Source: Streptomyces sp. R41
GTDB taxonomy: Bacteria; Actinomycetota; Actinomycetes; Streptomycetales; Streptomycetaceae
Assembly: GCF_041053055.1 (NCBI RefSeq)
Contig: NZ_CP163443.1
Location: 6,121,001 to 6,185,000 of the forward strand
Direction: 5' to 3'
Length of the DNA stretch: 64,000 bases
This document shows positions 7,880 through 16,745 of the stretch, piece after piece. The notes beneath the pieces are model-generated. The model made no database searches. It was given only the letters and a program-made list of their open reading frames with translations, and was not told the origin of the DNA. The position numbers were made by a program, and so were the translations under genes. How positions within the stretch are numbered: position 1 is the first letter of the stretch; every line of letters begins with the position of its first letter.

Positions 7880-8959
7880 TCAGCGGTTGATCGACTGGAT
7901 CTCCTGGACGTTCATGTCCTGGGTCGTCTCGAAGGTGCCGTTCGGGAGGTCGCCGCCGGTGCCGTCGCTGCCCTGCCAGGTGATCTGCCAGGTGACGCTC
8001 GCCTTCAACTGGTACGGCCGGCCGTCCGTGGCGCGCAGGTAGGTGATTCCGCAAGGCGGAGCCTTGTCGGCGTCCCCCGTCTTGTACGGGGTGCCGATGG
8101 AGCCGTCATCGTTGAACTTGCACTCGCCGGAGGCGGGGTAGGTCTCGGCGTCGTCCGTGCCCGGCTCCAGGTTGAGGGCGATCGGCTTGGCGGTGGTCTC
8201 CGCCCACAGACCCGTGTTCGGCAGCTCGGCCCGGACCTTGACCTCCTGGAAGGTGCCCTTGTCGAGCCAGACCCAAGTGGGCAGGTTCACAGTCGACTTG
8301 GCCTCGGGCCTCAACTCGACCTGCGTGTCCGGGACCTTGATCTTGTCGTAGGCGTATTCGGCGAGGGTCTTGGCCGTGGGGGCGTGCGGGACCTTCGGTA
8401 TCTGACCGGCGTTCTGCCAGAACATGATGAGACCGCAGTTCCAGGACTCCGGGTCGGTGTCGTCCGGTGCGACGCTCCGCCAGAAGTAACCGTCCTTGCC
8501 GATGTTGTAGTTCTCGTAGCCCGGCGCGGACGTCCACTTCTCGTCCATGTTGTCCTCGGGCTTGCCGTCCTTGTAGTGGTCGGTCCACAACCCCTTGCCG
8601 AACCAGGACTGGTGGATCCCGACGTCCCCGTTGCCGTCCGACTCGTCCACGAAGTTCTTGAGCCCCTCGGGCGTGAAGACGGGCTCGTACCAGCAGGCCG
8701 GCGGCTTCCAATTCGGGTCGACGGTCCCGAGGTTGCCCTTCTTCCCGCCGCTGTTGCCCTTCGTGTAGGTGATTTTGATCTGGGAGTGGGTGGCGGAGGC
8801 GTAGATGTTCTTGCCCTTGGCGCCGCCGCTCGGCTTGTCCGCGGGCGGAGTCGTGGTACCGCCCGGAACGTCATCGGCGTATGCGGCGCCGGCCGACCAC
8901 AGGACGGCTGCCGCTGCCAGAGCGGCGGCCCGGCGTGCCGTGTGCTGTGCGGTCGTCAT
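7880..8959 (-). CDS. Secreted protein of unknown function
   Basis: A 359-residue protein with a clear Sec signal peptide (Arg-Arg near residue 10, Ala-rich core, likely cut after AYA at about 28). A Pro/Thr/Lys-rich linker is followed by a large extracellular domain with several Trp and Cys (ACWYEP, WNCGLIMFW, GECKF, PPCGI). The C-terminal third reads as a beta-rich domain (YQLKASVTWQITWQ). ATG 8959 overlaps the upstream lipoprotein stop by 4 bases, so the two are co-translated and probably work together at the cell surface. Similar Streptomyces proteins are known but have no assigned function. It lies next to the tad and T7SS genes. Confidence 0.7.
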   Translation of the reverse strand: MTTAQHTARRAAALAAAAVLWSAGAAYADDVPGGTTTPPADKPSGGAKGKNIYASATHSQIKITYTKGNSGGKKGNLGTVDPNWKPPACWYEPVFTPEGLKNFVDESDGNGDVGIHQSWFGKGLWTDHYKDGKPEDNMDEKWTSAPGYENYNIGKDGYFWRSVAPDDTDPESWNCGLIMFWQNAGQIPKVPHAPTAKTLAEYAYDKIKVPDTQVELRPEAKSTVNLPTWVWLDKGTFQEVKVRAELPNTGLWAETTAKPIALNLEPGTDDAETYPASGECKFNDDGSIGTPYKTGDADKAPPCGITYLRATDGRPYQLKASVTWQITWQGSDGTGGDLPNGTFETTQDMNVQEIQSINR

Positions 8960-9603
8960 CCCTGGCACTCCTTTACCCGCCCCTGCACCTCGATCTGCTG
9001 TGCCTTCCACGACTGCGTGGAACCGGGTGAGGGGCGCATCAGGATGGTGAACTTCTGGTAGCTGTCCAGGGATTCCTTCGTGTAGTGGGTCTTCCCTGTC
9101 TTGATTTTCTTGCTGTACGACTTGGCCTGGTTCCTGCAGAACGTGACGAGGACGCCCGTGGAGCCGACGTTCGCGGTGTCGGCATTGAAGTACTTGTCCG
9201 TCCCGGTGGCGGTCCATCCGCCGTCCACCCACGCCTGAATCTGCGACTTGGCGTACTTGGCGGCGCCGCCGACGGAGTAGTACTGGTACGCCGGATCGTC
9301 CGGATTCTGCTTCACGATTCCGTGCTTCAGCGCCCGGATGTAGTTCGTGGCCGTGTCGAGCGCCGCCGCGTGCTTGGAGTCGGAGGGCTTGGCGAAGTCG
9401 AAGACGAGGTGCAGATCGCCCGGCAGCGAGAGGTCGGGTGCGTCGGAGTTCGCCTTCGACGTCGAAGCCGACGGACTGCTCGACCCGGTGTCCGCCCCCT
9501 TGATGCCGTCGGACGAGTCGTCATTGCTGCCGCCGCAAGCGGTGAGCAGCAGGGTCGCCGTCGCGGCGAACGCGGCGGCGGTGGTCAGGGTGCGGCGGGC
9601 CAC
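8956..9603 (-). CDS. Lipoprotein of unknown function
   Basis: A 215-residue protein. GTG 9603 is chosen because GGGGGAG sits 7-8 bases upstream. The N-terminus ARRTLTTAAAF...LLLTAC is a classic lipoprotein signal with Cys23. A Ser/Asp-rich linker follows, then a compact domain with YQYYSVGGAAKYAKSQIQ and two Cys (TFCRN and KECQG) that may be bonded. It is the first gene of a coupled pair with the secreted protein downstream, and is divergent from the LysM/BTAD gene. The domain resembles the NTF2-like lipoprotein domains of actinomycetes only in general layout, so I assign no function. Confidence 0.7.
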   Translation of the reverse strand: MARRTLTTAAAFAATATLLLTACGGSNDDSSDGIKGADTGSSSPSASTSKANSDAPDLSLPGDLHLVFDFAKPSDSKHAAALDTATNYIRALKHGIVKQNPDDPAYQYYSVGGAAKYAKSQIQAWVDGGWTATGTDKYFNADTANVGSTGVLVTFCRNQAKSYSKKIKTGKTHYTKESLDSYQKFTILMRPSPGSTQSWKAQQIEVQGRVKECQG

Positions 9604-9923
9604 GATCGATCTCCCCCTGTGTAAGGCATGTGTGCAACAGAGAACGAAGCTACCAGCGGCGCGTAAAGGGGAGCGGGGCAGCAGAAGGGGATTGTGTGGG
9701 GACCGTGAGAACTGTGACATGACGGTTGCGAATGATGTGGAGGCTGGGCGTCATGGGGGATGGGGCCCGACGGGCAACTCGGGCTTACGGGGCGGGTGGT
9801 GAGGAATCGGATGGGCGCAGGTCGGCGTCCCCTGTCTGACCTTCGACTCTCTCCTTAAGATCTCGGTAGGCTCAGCACACTCCCAACTCCCACTCCCTCC
9901 ACTCACGACCCAGGACACCCGCC
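9604..9923. other. Divergent intergenic region
   Basis: 320 bases between the lipoprotein (minus) and LysM/BTAD (plus) genes. No gene is convincing here. For the plus strand a weak promoter pair can be read: TTCGAC at 9842 and TAGGCT at 9867, with 19 bases between. It should hold both divergent promoters. Confidence 0.4.
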
Positions 9924-12890
9924 ATGGCGCGACGCACCACTTCCAGCTCGACGGGAAGCTCGCCGGGTCCGAGGAATCGGACGCCGCAGCCCCTGCCCCG
10001 GCGTCGTCGGACGTTCGGGGACTTCGTTAAGGCGTTCGGGGCGTTCGTCGCTCTGGTCGTGCTGTTGGTCGGGGTGCCGGGTGCGCTGGCCACGCAGATC
10101 GGGTGGCCGCTGCCGAGCGGGAAGCCGTCGCTGGACTGGCTGCAGCAGGAGATCACCGTCGACACGTTCATCAACGTGCTCACCGTGATCGTGTGGTTCG
10201 CCTGGGCCCAGTTCACCGCCTGCGTGCTCGTCGAGGTGAAGGCCGCGCTGTCGGGCGTGGGGCTGCCGAACCGGGTACCGGGCGCGGGGCCCAGCCAGTT
10301 GCTCGCGCGGCAGCTCGTCGCCGCGCTGCTTCTCGTGGGGGCCACCGCGGCCAGCTTCACTCCCGGGCTCTCGCAGCTCGGGCAGAACCTGGAGGGCAAC
10401 CAGCGGGGGACCGTCGCCGTCGCCCAGCAGACCCCTGGCGGGCTGTTCGCCCAGCAGCAGGAGCAGGCCGCCGCCGACACGGCCGCCGCGATCGCCGAAC
10501 AGGCCGCCCATGCGGCCTCGCACGCCGACAGCGGGAGCGGTCACGCCGCCAAGGAAGGCGACACCAAGTACTACCGGATCCAGCCGCCCGAGGGACGCCA
10601 CCACGACTCGCTCTGGGAGATCGCCCAGCGGCATCTCGGCGACGGGCGCCGGTACAAGGAGATCTACCAGCTCAACAAGGACCGTACGCAGCCCGACGGG
10701 TCCAAGCTCTCCGAGGCCAGCCTGATCCGGCCCGGGTGGATCCTCGAAATGCCCGGCGACGCCCACGGCGGCGAGCTCGTCGAGATGCCCGACGAGGCGC
10801 CCAAGGTCTCGGAACAGGTCCAGCAGCAGATCCACGACTACGCCAAGACCGGGGATCACCAGCAGGGCGGAGGCAGCCAGCAGGGCGGCGGCTCCGGAGA
10901 CCGGGACACCGCGCACATCCATGTGCCCCAGCAGCGGCCCAGCAGTGACCAGGGCGGCGGCGACCAACAGCACGAGCAGGCCGGTTCGCAGGAGAGCGGC
11001 TTCTCCTTCGGGCTTCCCGAAGCACTCGTCGGCGCGCCCCTCCTCGCCGCCGGCCTCCTCGGCGCCCTCGGCCGCCGGCGCCGTCAGGCGCTGTGGCAGT
11101 CGGCGCTCGGTGCCGTCGGCGGGCGGCGCGGCATGGAGCCGCCGATCCCGACCGGTTCCGCCGCGGACGCCCAGGACGCGCTGCTCGTGGGCGCCGACCC
11201 CGAGGGCGTACGCCTGCTCGACCTGTCGCTGCGCGGACTCGCGGCCGCTCTCGCGGCAGAGTCGCGCCCGCTGCCGACCGTCTACGCGGCCTGGCTCAGC
11301 GGCAACGGCGATCTGCATCTGCAGCTCGCCCAGCCCGCCGGGAAGCCGCCCGCGCCGTGGCAGCTCGGTCAGGACCAGACGTTCTGGATGCTGGCGCGGA
11401 CGGACGCGGAACGGTACGAGGACGTCGACACCGCCGCGCCCTACCCCGGGCTGGTCAGCCTGGGCACCATGGACGACTCCAGGCTGCTCCTCAACCTCGA
11501 GTCCGTCCCCGGCATCGTCTCGCTCAGCGGCAGCGAGAGCGACCGCGCGGGCGTCTTCGCCTCCGTCGCCGCCGAGTTGGCGACCAATGGGTGGTCGGAC
11601 CGCATGACGATCACGCTCGTCGGCTTCGGCCAGGACCTGACGCCGCTCGCGCCCAACAGGCTGCGCCACCTCGACGACGTCGAGGCGCTGGTGGAGACCA
11701 TGGAGGCGGAGACGCGGCAGCGGCGCGGTGCGCTGGGGGCCGCCGGACACGACTCCGTGCTCACCGGCCGCACCGGGCCCGCCCAGCACACCCGTTGGGC
11801 CCCGCACCTCGTGCTGCTCGCCGCCGAGCCGTCCGCCGAGGATGCCGTCAAGCTCGCCGAACTCGCCGCCGACGCCAGCCGGTTGGGCATCGGCTACCTC
11901 GTCGGCACCGAGAGCGGCGATCTGCCGGGCGCCGCCTGGGAGATGGAGATCACCAGCCAGGGGAAGCTGCTCGCGCCGCTGCTTGGCCTCGAACTCGACG
12001 CGCAGCTCCTGCCGGTGGCGCAGCAGCGGGCCGTCGTCGAGCTGTTCGTCGAGGCGGACCCCGAGCGGGAGAGCACCAACTCCTCCGCGCCGCCGTTCCT
12101 CGTCGACATCAGCGAGCAGGGGCGTCCGGCGGTGTACGCGCGCCTCGTGGGCCCGTACGAGATCATCGGTCTGGAGACGCCCGACGGCGAGCGCAGCCCA
12201 CTGCTGCACGAGGCGCTGGCGCTGCTGCTTCTGCACCGTGAGGGTGTGCACCCGCGGGTGCTGTCCTCCGCGCTGTGGCCGCGCGGTGTCACCGAAGACG
12301 TACGCGACGCGCTCGTCGAGCGGCTGCGCGGCTGGCTCGGCAACGACCCCGACGGCACGCCCCGCCTCGGCATCGACGCGGCCGGGCGGCTCACGCTCGC
12401 CAAGTCGGTCGTGTCCGACCTGGATGTGCTGCGCTCGCTGTACCACGAGGCGACGCAGGGCAAGGGCGTCAACAGCCGTGCGGTGCGGGGGCGGTTGCTC
12501 ACGGACGCGCTCGTGCTCGTACGCGGGCCGCTGCTCGCCGACCGTCCGCAGGGGCGGTACGGGTGGCTCACGCACGAGATCATCGACGCCCAGCTTCCAC
12601 TGCTCGTCGCGGACATCGGACTCGCGCTCTCCGCGTTCCATCTGGAGAAGGACCGGGCGGAGAAGGCGATCGAGGCGCTGAACGCGGCGTTGGGCTCCGC
12701 CCCCGGGGACGAGCGGCTCTGGAACGAGTTGCTTCGGGCGACGCATGCCACGGGGGACAGTGACCGGCTGAAGCGGCTTGCTGCGGACCTCGTTGCCCGC
12801 AGTGGGGCGCGTGGGTTGCCTCCGCGCACGGAGGCGCTGCTGGATGAGTTGCTGCCGACGTGGCGCAGTGGCGTGGCTGCCGTCGGGTGA
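9924..12890 (+). CDS. Membrane LysM protein with C-terminal BTAD domain
   Basis: A 988-residue protein. There is an Arg-rich N-terminus, membrane segments near 36-58, 80-100 and 128-150, and a Gln/Ala-rich linker. A LysM domain lies at about 213-278 (DSLWEIAQRHLGDG...YQLNKD). A His/Gln/Gly-rich linker and another membrane segment at about 370-390 follow, then a long cytoplasmic part. The last 140 residues are the TPR-like bacterial transcriptional activator domain (AFHLEKDRAEKAIEALNAAL). Such proteins sit in Streptomyces tad loci and are annotated as BTAD regulators. No DNA-binding winged helix of the SARP type is obvious before the BTAD, apart from a helical WPRGVTEDVRDALVERLRGWL region that could be a degenerate one. 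It probably links the cell wall or pilus state to the cytoplasm. Confidence 0.8.
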   Translation: MARRTTSSSTGSSPGPRNRTPQPLPRRRRTFGDFVKAFGAFVALVVLLVGVPGALATQIGWPLPSGKPSLDWLQQEITVDTFINVLTVIVWFAWAQFTACVLVEVKAALSGVGLPNRVPGAGPSQLLARQLVAALLLVGATAASFTPGLSQLGQNLEGNQRGTVAVAQQTPGGLFAQQQEQAAADTAAAIAEQAAHAASHADSGSGHAAKEGDTKYYRIQPPEGRHHDSLWEIAQRHLGDGRRYKEIYQLNKDRTQPDGSKLSEASLIRPGWILEMPGDAHGGELVEMPDEAPKVSEQVQQQIHDYAKTGDHQQGGGSQQGGGSGDRDTAHIHVPQQRPSSDQGGGDQQHEQAGSQESGFSFGLPEALVGAPLLAAGLLGALGRRRRQALWQSALGAVGGRRGMEPPIPTGSAADAQDALLVGADPEGVRLLDLSLRGLAAALAAESRPLPTVYAAWLSGNGDLHLQLAQPAGKPPAPWQLGQDQTFWMLARTDAERYEDVDTAAPYPGLVSLGTMDDSRLLLNLESVPGIVSLSGSESDRAGVFASVAAELATNGWSDRMTITLVGFGQDLTPLAPNRLRHLDDVEALVETMEAETRQRRGALGAAGHDSVLTGRTGPAQHTRWAPHLVLLAAEPSAEDAVKLAELAADASRLGIGYLVGTESGDLPGAAWEMEITSQGKLLAPLLGLELDAQLLPVAQQRAVVELFVEADPERESTNSSAPPFLVDISEQGRPAVYARLVGPYEIIGLETPDGERSPLLHEALALLLLHREGVHPRVLSSALWPRGVTEDVRDALVERLRGWLGNDPDGTPRLGIDAAGRLTLAKSVVSDLDVLRSLYHEATQGKGVNSRAVRGRLLTDALVLVRGPLLADRPQGRYGWLTHEIIDAQLPLLVADIGLALSAFHLEKDRAEKAIEALNAALGSAPGDERLWNELLRATHATGDSDRLKRLAADLVARSGARGLPPRTEALLDELLPTWRSGVAAVG

Positions 12891-12987
12891 CGTGCCCCGG
12901 CCCTGGGGCTGGACCTCTTTTGAGCGGTAGCGGTGGCTGTCCGATGCCCGCTGGGTGGCGACAGGGCTCGAACGGCCTACGTAGGGT

Positions 12988-13809
12988 GTGCGCGTGGATC
13001 TCGATCTCTGGTTGACCGGTGTCGCCGCCCTGTGGGGCGCGGCGGCGGGGTCGCTGGTGCCGCGGGCCGCGTACCGGTTTTCCGTCGCGCCGGATGAGGC
13101 GTGGCGGGAACGGTGTCCCGAGGGGCATGTCATCGCCGGGGTCGCGGGCGGATGGCTCGGGCTTGCCCGGTGCGGCCGGTGCGCCGGCTCCGGTCGTGCG
13201 TCTCGTACGTCGGAGGCCGTGCACGGTGACGCGGGACATGTGGCCGCCGGTCGTGCACCCGCCTCGTACGGACCCAGTGCCCTCCTCGTCTCCCTCGCCA
13301 CCGCTCTCGTCTGTGCCGGGCTCGGCCTCGCGACCGGTACGCGGCCGGAGCTCGCGGTGTGGCTGCTGCTCGCGCCGCTCGGTGTGCTGCTCGCGGTCGT
13401 GGACTTCAGAGTGCAGCGGCTGCCGGATGTGCTCACCCTGCCGCTCGCGGGTGCCGCGCTCGTGCTGCTCGGGGTGGTCGCGGCCGTGCCCGAGCACGCG
13501 GGGGAGTGGCTGACGGCGCTGTTCGGGGCGCTCGCGCTCGGGGGCGGGTACTTCGTCCTCTTCCTCGTCAATCCGAACGGCATGGGGTTCGGGGATGTGA
13601 AGCTGGCGCTGGGGCTCGGGGCCATGCTCGGCTGGTACGGGTGGAGCGTGGTGTTCCTGGGGACCTTCGCCGGGTTCCTGTTCGGCGGGCTGTACGGGAT
13701 GGGGCTCGTCGTGGTGCGGCGCGCCGGGCGCAAGACATCGATCCCGTTCGGACCGTTCCTGATCGCAGGGGCGTACGTCGGGCTCCTGATCGGGGCGTAC
13801 GCGGCCTGA
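12988..13809 (+). CDS. Type IV prepilin peptidase (A24 family)
   Basis: A 273-residue polytopic membrane aspartyl protease. Six to seven hydrophobic segments are visible. The two catalytic Asp are in VVDFRVQRLPD (about residue 138) and in GFGD (200-203), the hallmark GxGD motif. A cytoplasmic insert at about 30-85 has Cys pairs (RCPEG, RCGRC), as in enzymes with the zinc/methylase loop. It would cut the Flp-like pilin and TadE/F proteins at 2568-3735 after Gly. GTG 12988 is used. GTG 12994 is equally possible, because TAGGGT (12982-12987) could be a -10 box giving a leaderless start there. Confidence 0.88.
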   Translation: MRVDLDLWLTGVAALWGAAAGSLVPRAAYRFSVAPDEAWRERCPEGHVIAGVAGGWLGLARCGRCAGSGRASRTSEAVHGDAGHVAAGRAPASYGPSALLVSLATALVCAGLGLATGTRPELAVWLLLAPLGVLLAVVDFRVQRLPDVLTLPLAGAALVLLGVVAAVPEHAGEWLTALFGALALGGGYFVLFLVNPNGMGFGDVKLALGLGAMLGWYGWSVVFLGTFAGFLFGGLYGMGLVVVRRAGRKTSIPFGPFLIAGAYVGLLIGAYAA

Positions 13810-13912
13810 GCAGGGCGGAATCGACGGCGTACGCGGCCTGACGTCGGGTGACCGAAGGGGCTGGCGTAGGCTGGTTCGGTCCGTCCACAACCCTTACGAA
13901 AGGGACGCCCCG

Positions 13913-15112
13913 GTGACCGAGAACGCCGACCTCCAGTCCGTCCTCGACCGTGCCGCCGAGGGTGGGCGGATCACCCCCGAAGAGGCGCTCGACCTCTACC
14001 GCGACGCCCCGCTGCACGCGCTGGGCGCCGCCGCCGACGCCGTACGCCGCCGCAGGTACGCCGGTACCGAGCACATCGCCACGTACATCATCGAGCGCAA
14101 CATCAACTACACGAACGTGTGCGTCACGGCGTGCAAGTTCTGCGCCTTCTACGCGGCCCCGAAGGACACGGACAAGGGCTGGACACGCGACCTCGACGAC
14201 ATCCTGCGGCGGTGTGCCGAGACCGTCGAGCTCGGCGGTACGCAGATCATGTTCCAGGGCGGGCACCACCCGGACTACGGCGTCGAGTACTACGAGAAGC
14301 ACTTCGCCGCGATCAAGAAGGAATTCCCGCAGCTGGTCATTCACTCCCTCGGCGCGTCCGAGGTCGAGCACATGGCCCGTATCTCCAAGGTGAGCGTGGA
14401 GGAGGCCATCCAGCGGATTCACGCGGCCGGCCTCGACTCCTTCGCCGGCGCCGGCGCCGAGCTGCTCCCCGAGCGGCCGCGCAAGGCGATCGCCCCGCTG
14501 AAGGAGAGCGGCGAGCGCTGGCTGGAGATCATGGAGACCGCGCACCGGCTGGGTGTGGAGTCGACGTCCACCATGCTCATGGGCACCGGCGAGACCAACG
14601 CCGAGCGCATCGAGCACCTGCGGATGATCCGCGACGTACAGGACCGGACGGGCGGCTTCCGCGCCTTCATCCCGTACACCTACCAGCCCGAGAACAACCA
14701 CCTGAAGGGCCGTACGCAGGCCACGCTCTTCGAGTACCTGCGGATGATCGCCATCGCGCGGCTGTTCATGGACAACATCGCCCACATCCAGGGCTCCTGG
14801 CTCACCACCGGCAAGGAGGTCGGCCAGCTCTCCCTGCACTACGGCGCGGACGACCTCGGCTCGATCATGCTGGAGGAGAACGTCGTCTCCTCGGCCGGCG
14901 CCAAGCACCGCTCCAACCGCATGGAGATCATCGACCTGATCCGCAAGGCCGGACGCGTGCCCGCCCAGCGGACGACGACGTACGAGCACATCGTCGTGCA
15001 CGACGACCCGGCGAACGACCCGGTCGACGAGCGGGTCATGTCCCACATCTCCTCGACCGCCATCGAGGGCGGCACGGCTCACCCCGAGCTGAAGCTGCTG
15101 GCGTCCAACTGA
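13913..15112 (+). CDS. mqnC: Cyclic dehypoxanthine futalosine synthase
   Basis: A 399-residue radical SAM enzyme of the futalosine menaquinone pathway that Streptomyces uses in place of MenFDHCEBA. It converts dehypoxanthine futalosine to its cyclic form. The iron-sulfur site is Cys70-x3-Cys74-x2-Cys77 (CVTACKFC). The family continuation FQGGHHPDYG, the SLGASEVEH stretch and the C-terminal HRSNRMEIIDLIRKAGR are all present, and the length fits. GTG 13913 has AAAGGGA upstream. The menaquinone genes menG and menJ-like and the nuo operon lie 10-20 kb downstream, giving a respiratory quinone neighbourhood. Confidence 0.95.
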   Translation: MTENADLQSVLDRAAEGGRITPEEALDLYRDAPLHALGAAADAVRRRRYAGTEHIATYIIERNINYTNVCVTACKFCAFYAAPKDTDKGWTRDLDDILRRCAETVELGGTQIMFQGGHHPDYGVEYYEKHFAAIKKEFPQLVIHSLGASEVEHMARISKVSVEEAIQRIHAAGLDSFAGAGAELLPERPRKAIAPLKESGERWLEIMETAHRLGVESTSTMLMGTGETNAERIEHLRMIRDVQDRTGGFRAFIPYTYQPENNHLKGRTQATLFEYLRMIAIARLFMDNIAHIQGSWLTTGKEVGQLSLHYGADDLGSIMLEENVVSSAGAKHRSNRMEIIDLIRKAGRVPAQRTTTYEHIVVHDDPANDPVDERVMSHISSTAIEGGTAHPELKLLASN

Positions 15113-15119
15113 CCCCAGA

Positions 15120-15569
15120 ATGCTGACGATTCACGCCGCGGACGACCTGCGGTACGCCTGGGACGACTCCGAGCCGGTCAAGGACGGCGCCGTCGCTGTC
15201 GAGGGGGACCGAGTCGCGGGCATCGGGCCGCTGGACGAGCTACTGGAGCGTTTTCCGGGGGCGCGCGTACGGAGATGGCCCGGGGTCCTCGGGCCCGCCC
15301 GTGTCCACGACGGTGCCCTGCCCGAGGCACCGAGCCCCCGCGAACGCGTCCACGCCGTCCTGAAGTCGGGCGCCACCGCCGTACTGGCGGAGTACGCCGA
15401 TACGGCTGAACTCCGCGCGGCGGCCGCCCGCAACGACGTCGCCGTCCTCGCGTGTATGCGAAGGGCCGCGATCGTCGCCGCGGGACGTGCCGACCTCGCG
15501 GTCTTCGACGCGGACGGGGCGTGCATCGCCACGGTGTGCGCGGGTCGCTTGGTGCACCGGCGCCGATAG
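15120..15569 (+). CDS. Amidohydrolase-like protein lacking the catalytic barrel
   Basis: A 149-residue protein. The first 60 residues look like the N-terminal beta-sandwich strand set of imidazolonepropionase/amidohydrolases (DGAVAVEGDRVAGIGP...). The last 50 look like the closing strands (GRADLAVFDADGACIATVCAGRLVH). The metal-binding TIM barrel that should lie between is reduced to about 60 residues, and no HxH metal motif remains. It begins 8 bases after mqnC and is presumably in the same transcript. Streptomyces genomes often hold such an imidazolonepropionase-like gene beside mqnC, so it may be a retained non-catalytic protein rather than decay. Function unknown. Confidence 0.65.
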   Translation: MLTIHAADDLRYAWDDSEPVKDGAVAVEGDRVAGIGPLDELLERFPGARVRRWPGVLGPARVHDGALPEAPSPRERVHAVLKSGATAVLAEYADTAELRAAAARNDVAVLACMRRAAIVAAGRADLAVFDADGACIATVCAGRLVHRRR

Positions 15570-15654
15570 GTACCGTCGGCCCGGTGTCGCTGCTCGGGGG
15601 TGGGCTGCGCAACTCGGCGCCTACGAGGTGCCGCCCTCTGCGGGACGGGCGCCG

Positions 15655-15709
15655 CCTGGGGGTCCCCCCACGCCGTCAAGGCAGTGGGGGAGGCACGATC
15701 GCCCACAGC
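15655..15709. repeat. Streptomyces G/C hairpin repeat, intergenic copy
   Basis: CTGGGGGTCCCCCC at 15655 is followed by a spacer, AGTGGGGGAG and GCCCACAGCTG. It shares the TGGGGGTCCCCCC...AGTGGGGGAG core and the outer TGTGGGC(A/G)ATCGT motif (reverse orientation here) with the copy at 20075-20152. It lies between two convergent genes and may also stop transcription. Confidence 0.65.
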
Positions 15710-15713
15710 TGGG

Positions 15714-16745
15714 TCAGCCGGCCAACGCCTCCGCGAACTCCCCCGAACTCTGAGTCACCCCACTGCAGTTGGTGGCCGCATCGTCTGACGCGGAGTCGTC
15801 GTCCTCGCACTGCTGGTCCCGGAACGTCGACCACATCGACACCCAAGCCACCCCCTTCTCCTCCGCGAACGCCCGTACCTGCGCCGCGTCCGAGAGCGTG
15901 AACGTCTCGCCCGAGACGTCCTGTTCGCCGATCATCGAGGTCAGTGCGAGCCCCTGCCAGGCGCCCGTGCTCGACAGCCCGAAGACGTCCCGCAGTTGAT
16001 CGTGGGCCGCCTTGGCGGACGTCTCGGCGTAGTCGCCCATGTCGTCGGTGTACGAACTGCCGTAGTTCATCGTCATGATGTTGACGGTGGAGACCTTCAC
16101 GGCGTTGTCGTTGGCGGACTCCAGGAGCGCCAGGCTGTCGTCGTCGAGGCCGGACGGCATCACCGGCAGCGTGAAGGAGACCTTCAGGTCGGTGCGCTCC
16201 TTCTGGAGCAGCGCGATCGCCTTGGAGCGCAGCGCGACCGAGTCGGAGTCGGTCAGCGCGTCGCCCTCGATGTCGAAGTCCGCCTGGGTCGAGCCGGCGG
16301 CGTCCAGCGCCGCCCCGTACGCCGCCGCGAGCGCCGTCGCGCTGTCGCAGACCTCGGCCAGCTCCTTGCCGGACGCGCCGCCGAAGGAGACGCGCACGTT
16401 TGCGCCGGACTCCTTGAGCGCCGAGATCCTGGTCCTCACGGCCGAGTTGCCGATGGCGTACGTCCCGTTCCACTTCGCCGTGCAGTCGCTGCCGTCGGAG
16501 ATCACGAAGGCCAGGTTGTACGTCGTCGGCGACCCGGTGGAGTCGGTGTCGGACGCGGTGGTGGCGCTCACGTACGGGGCGTACGAGGTGGTGGACGAGG
16601 CCTCGCTCTCGGAGGGCGCCGCACTGGTCCGCCGGGTCTGCGCGGGTGCCGCGTCCGATGCGTCGTCACCGCCCGAGGAGCACCCCGCACAGGCCAGAGC
16701 CACCAGGCAGACGAGCCCGGCGGCCGGCTTCAGGAAACTCCTCAT
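15714..16745 (-). CDS. GH18 chitinase-like exported protein
   Basis: A 343-residue protein with an export signal and probably a lipoprotein anchor (Cys19 or Cys22 near LACAGCSSGG), then a Ser/Thr-rich linker. The domain shows the GH18 landmarks: the VRVSFGG strand, ADFDIEG with Asp156, Asp158 and catalytic-type Glu160, and MTMNYGSSY. The tail has two or three Cys (QQCEDD, TNCSG). It would hydrolyse or bind beta-1,4-N-acetylglucosamine polymers outside the cell. ATG 16745 starts a proper signal sequence. It is divergent from the exopolysaccharide cluster, so a role in trimming a GlcNAc polymer is possible but unproven. Confidence 0.75.
   Translation of the reverse strand: MRSFLKPAAGLVCLVALACAGCSSGGDDASDAAPAQTRRTSAAPSESEASSTTSYAPYVSATTASDTDSTGSPTTYNLAFVISDGSDCTAKWNGTYAIGNSAVRTRISALKESGANVRVSFGGASGKELAEVCDSATALAAAYGAALDAAGSTQADFDIEGDALTDSDSVALRSKAIALLQKERTDLKVSFTLPVMPSGLDDDSLALLESANDNAVKVSTVNIMTMNYGSSYTDDMGDYAETSAKAAHDQLRDVFGLSSTGAWQGLALTSMIGEQDVSGETFTLSDAAQVRAFAEEKGVAWVSMWSTFRDQQCEDDDSASDDAATNCSGVTQSSGEFAEALAG

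Noticed and set aside
9903..13733. A 1276-codon open frame on the minus strand
   Set aside because: Shadow of the LysM/BTAD and prepilin peptidase genes, both of which have clear domains.
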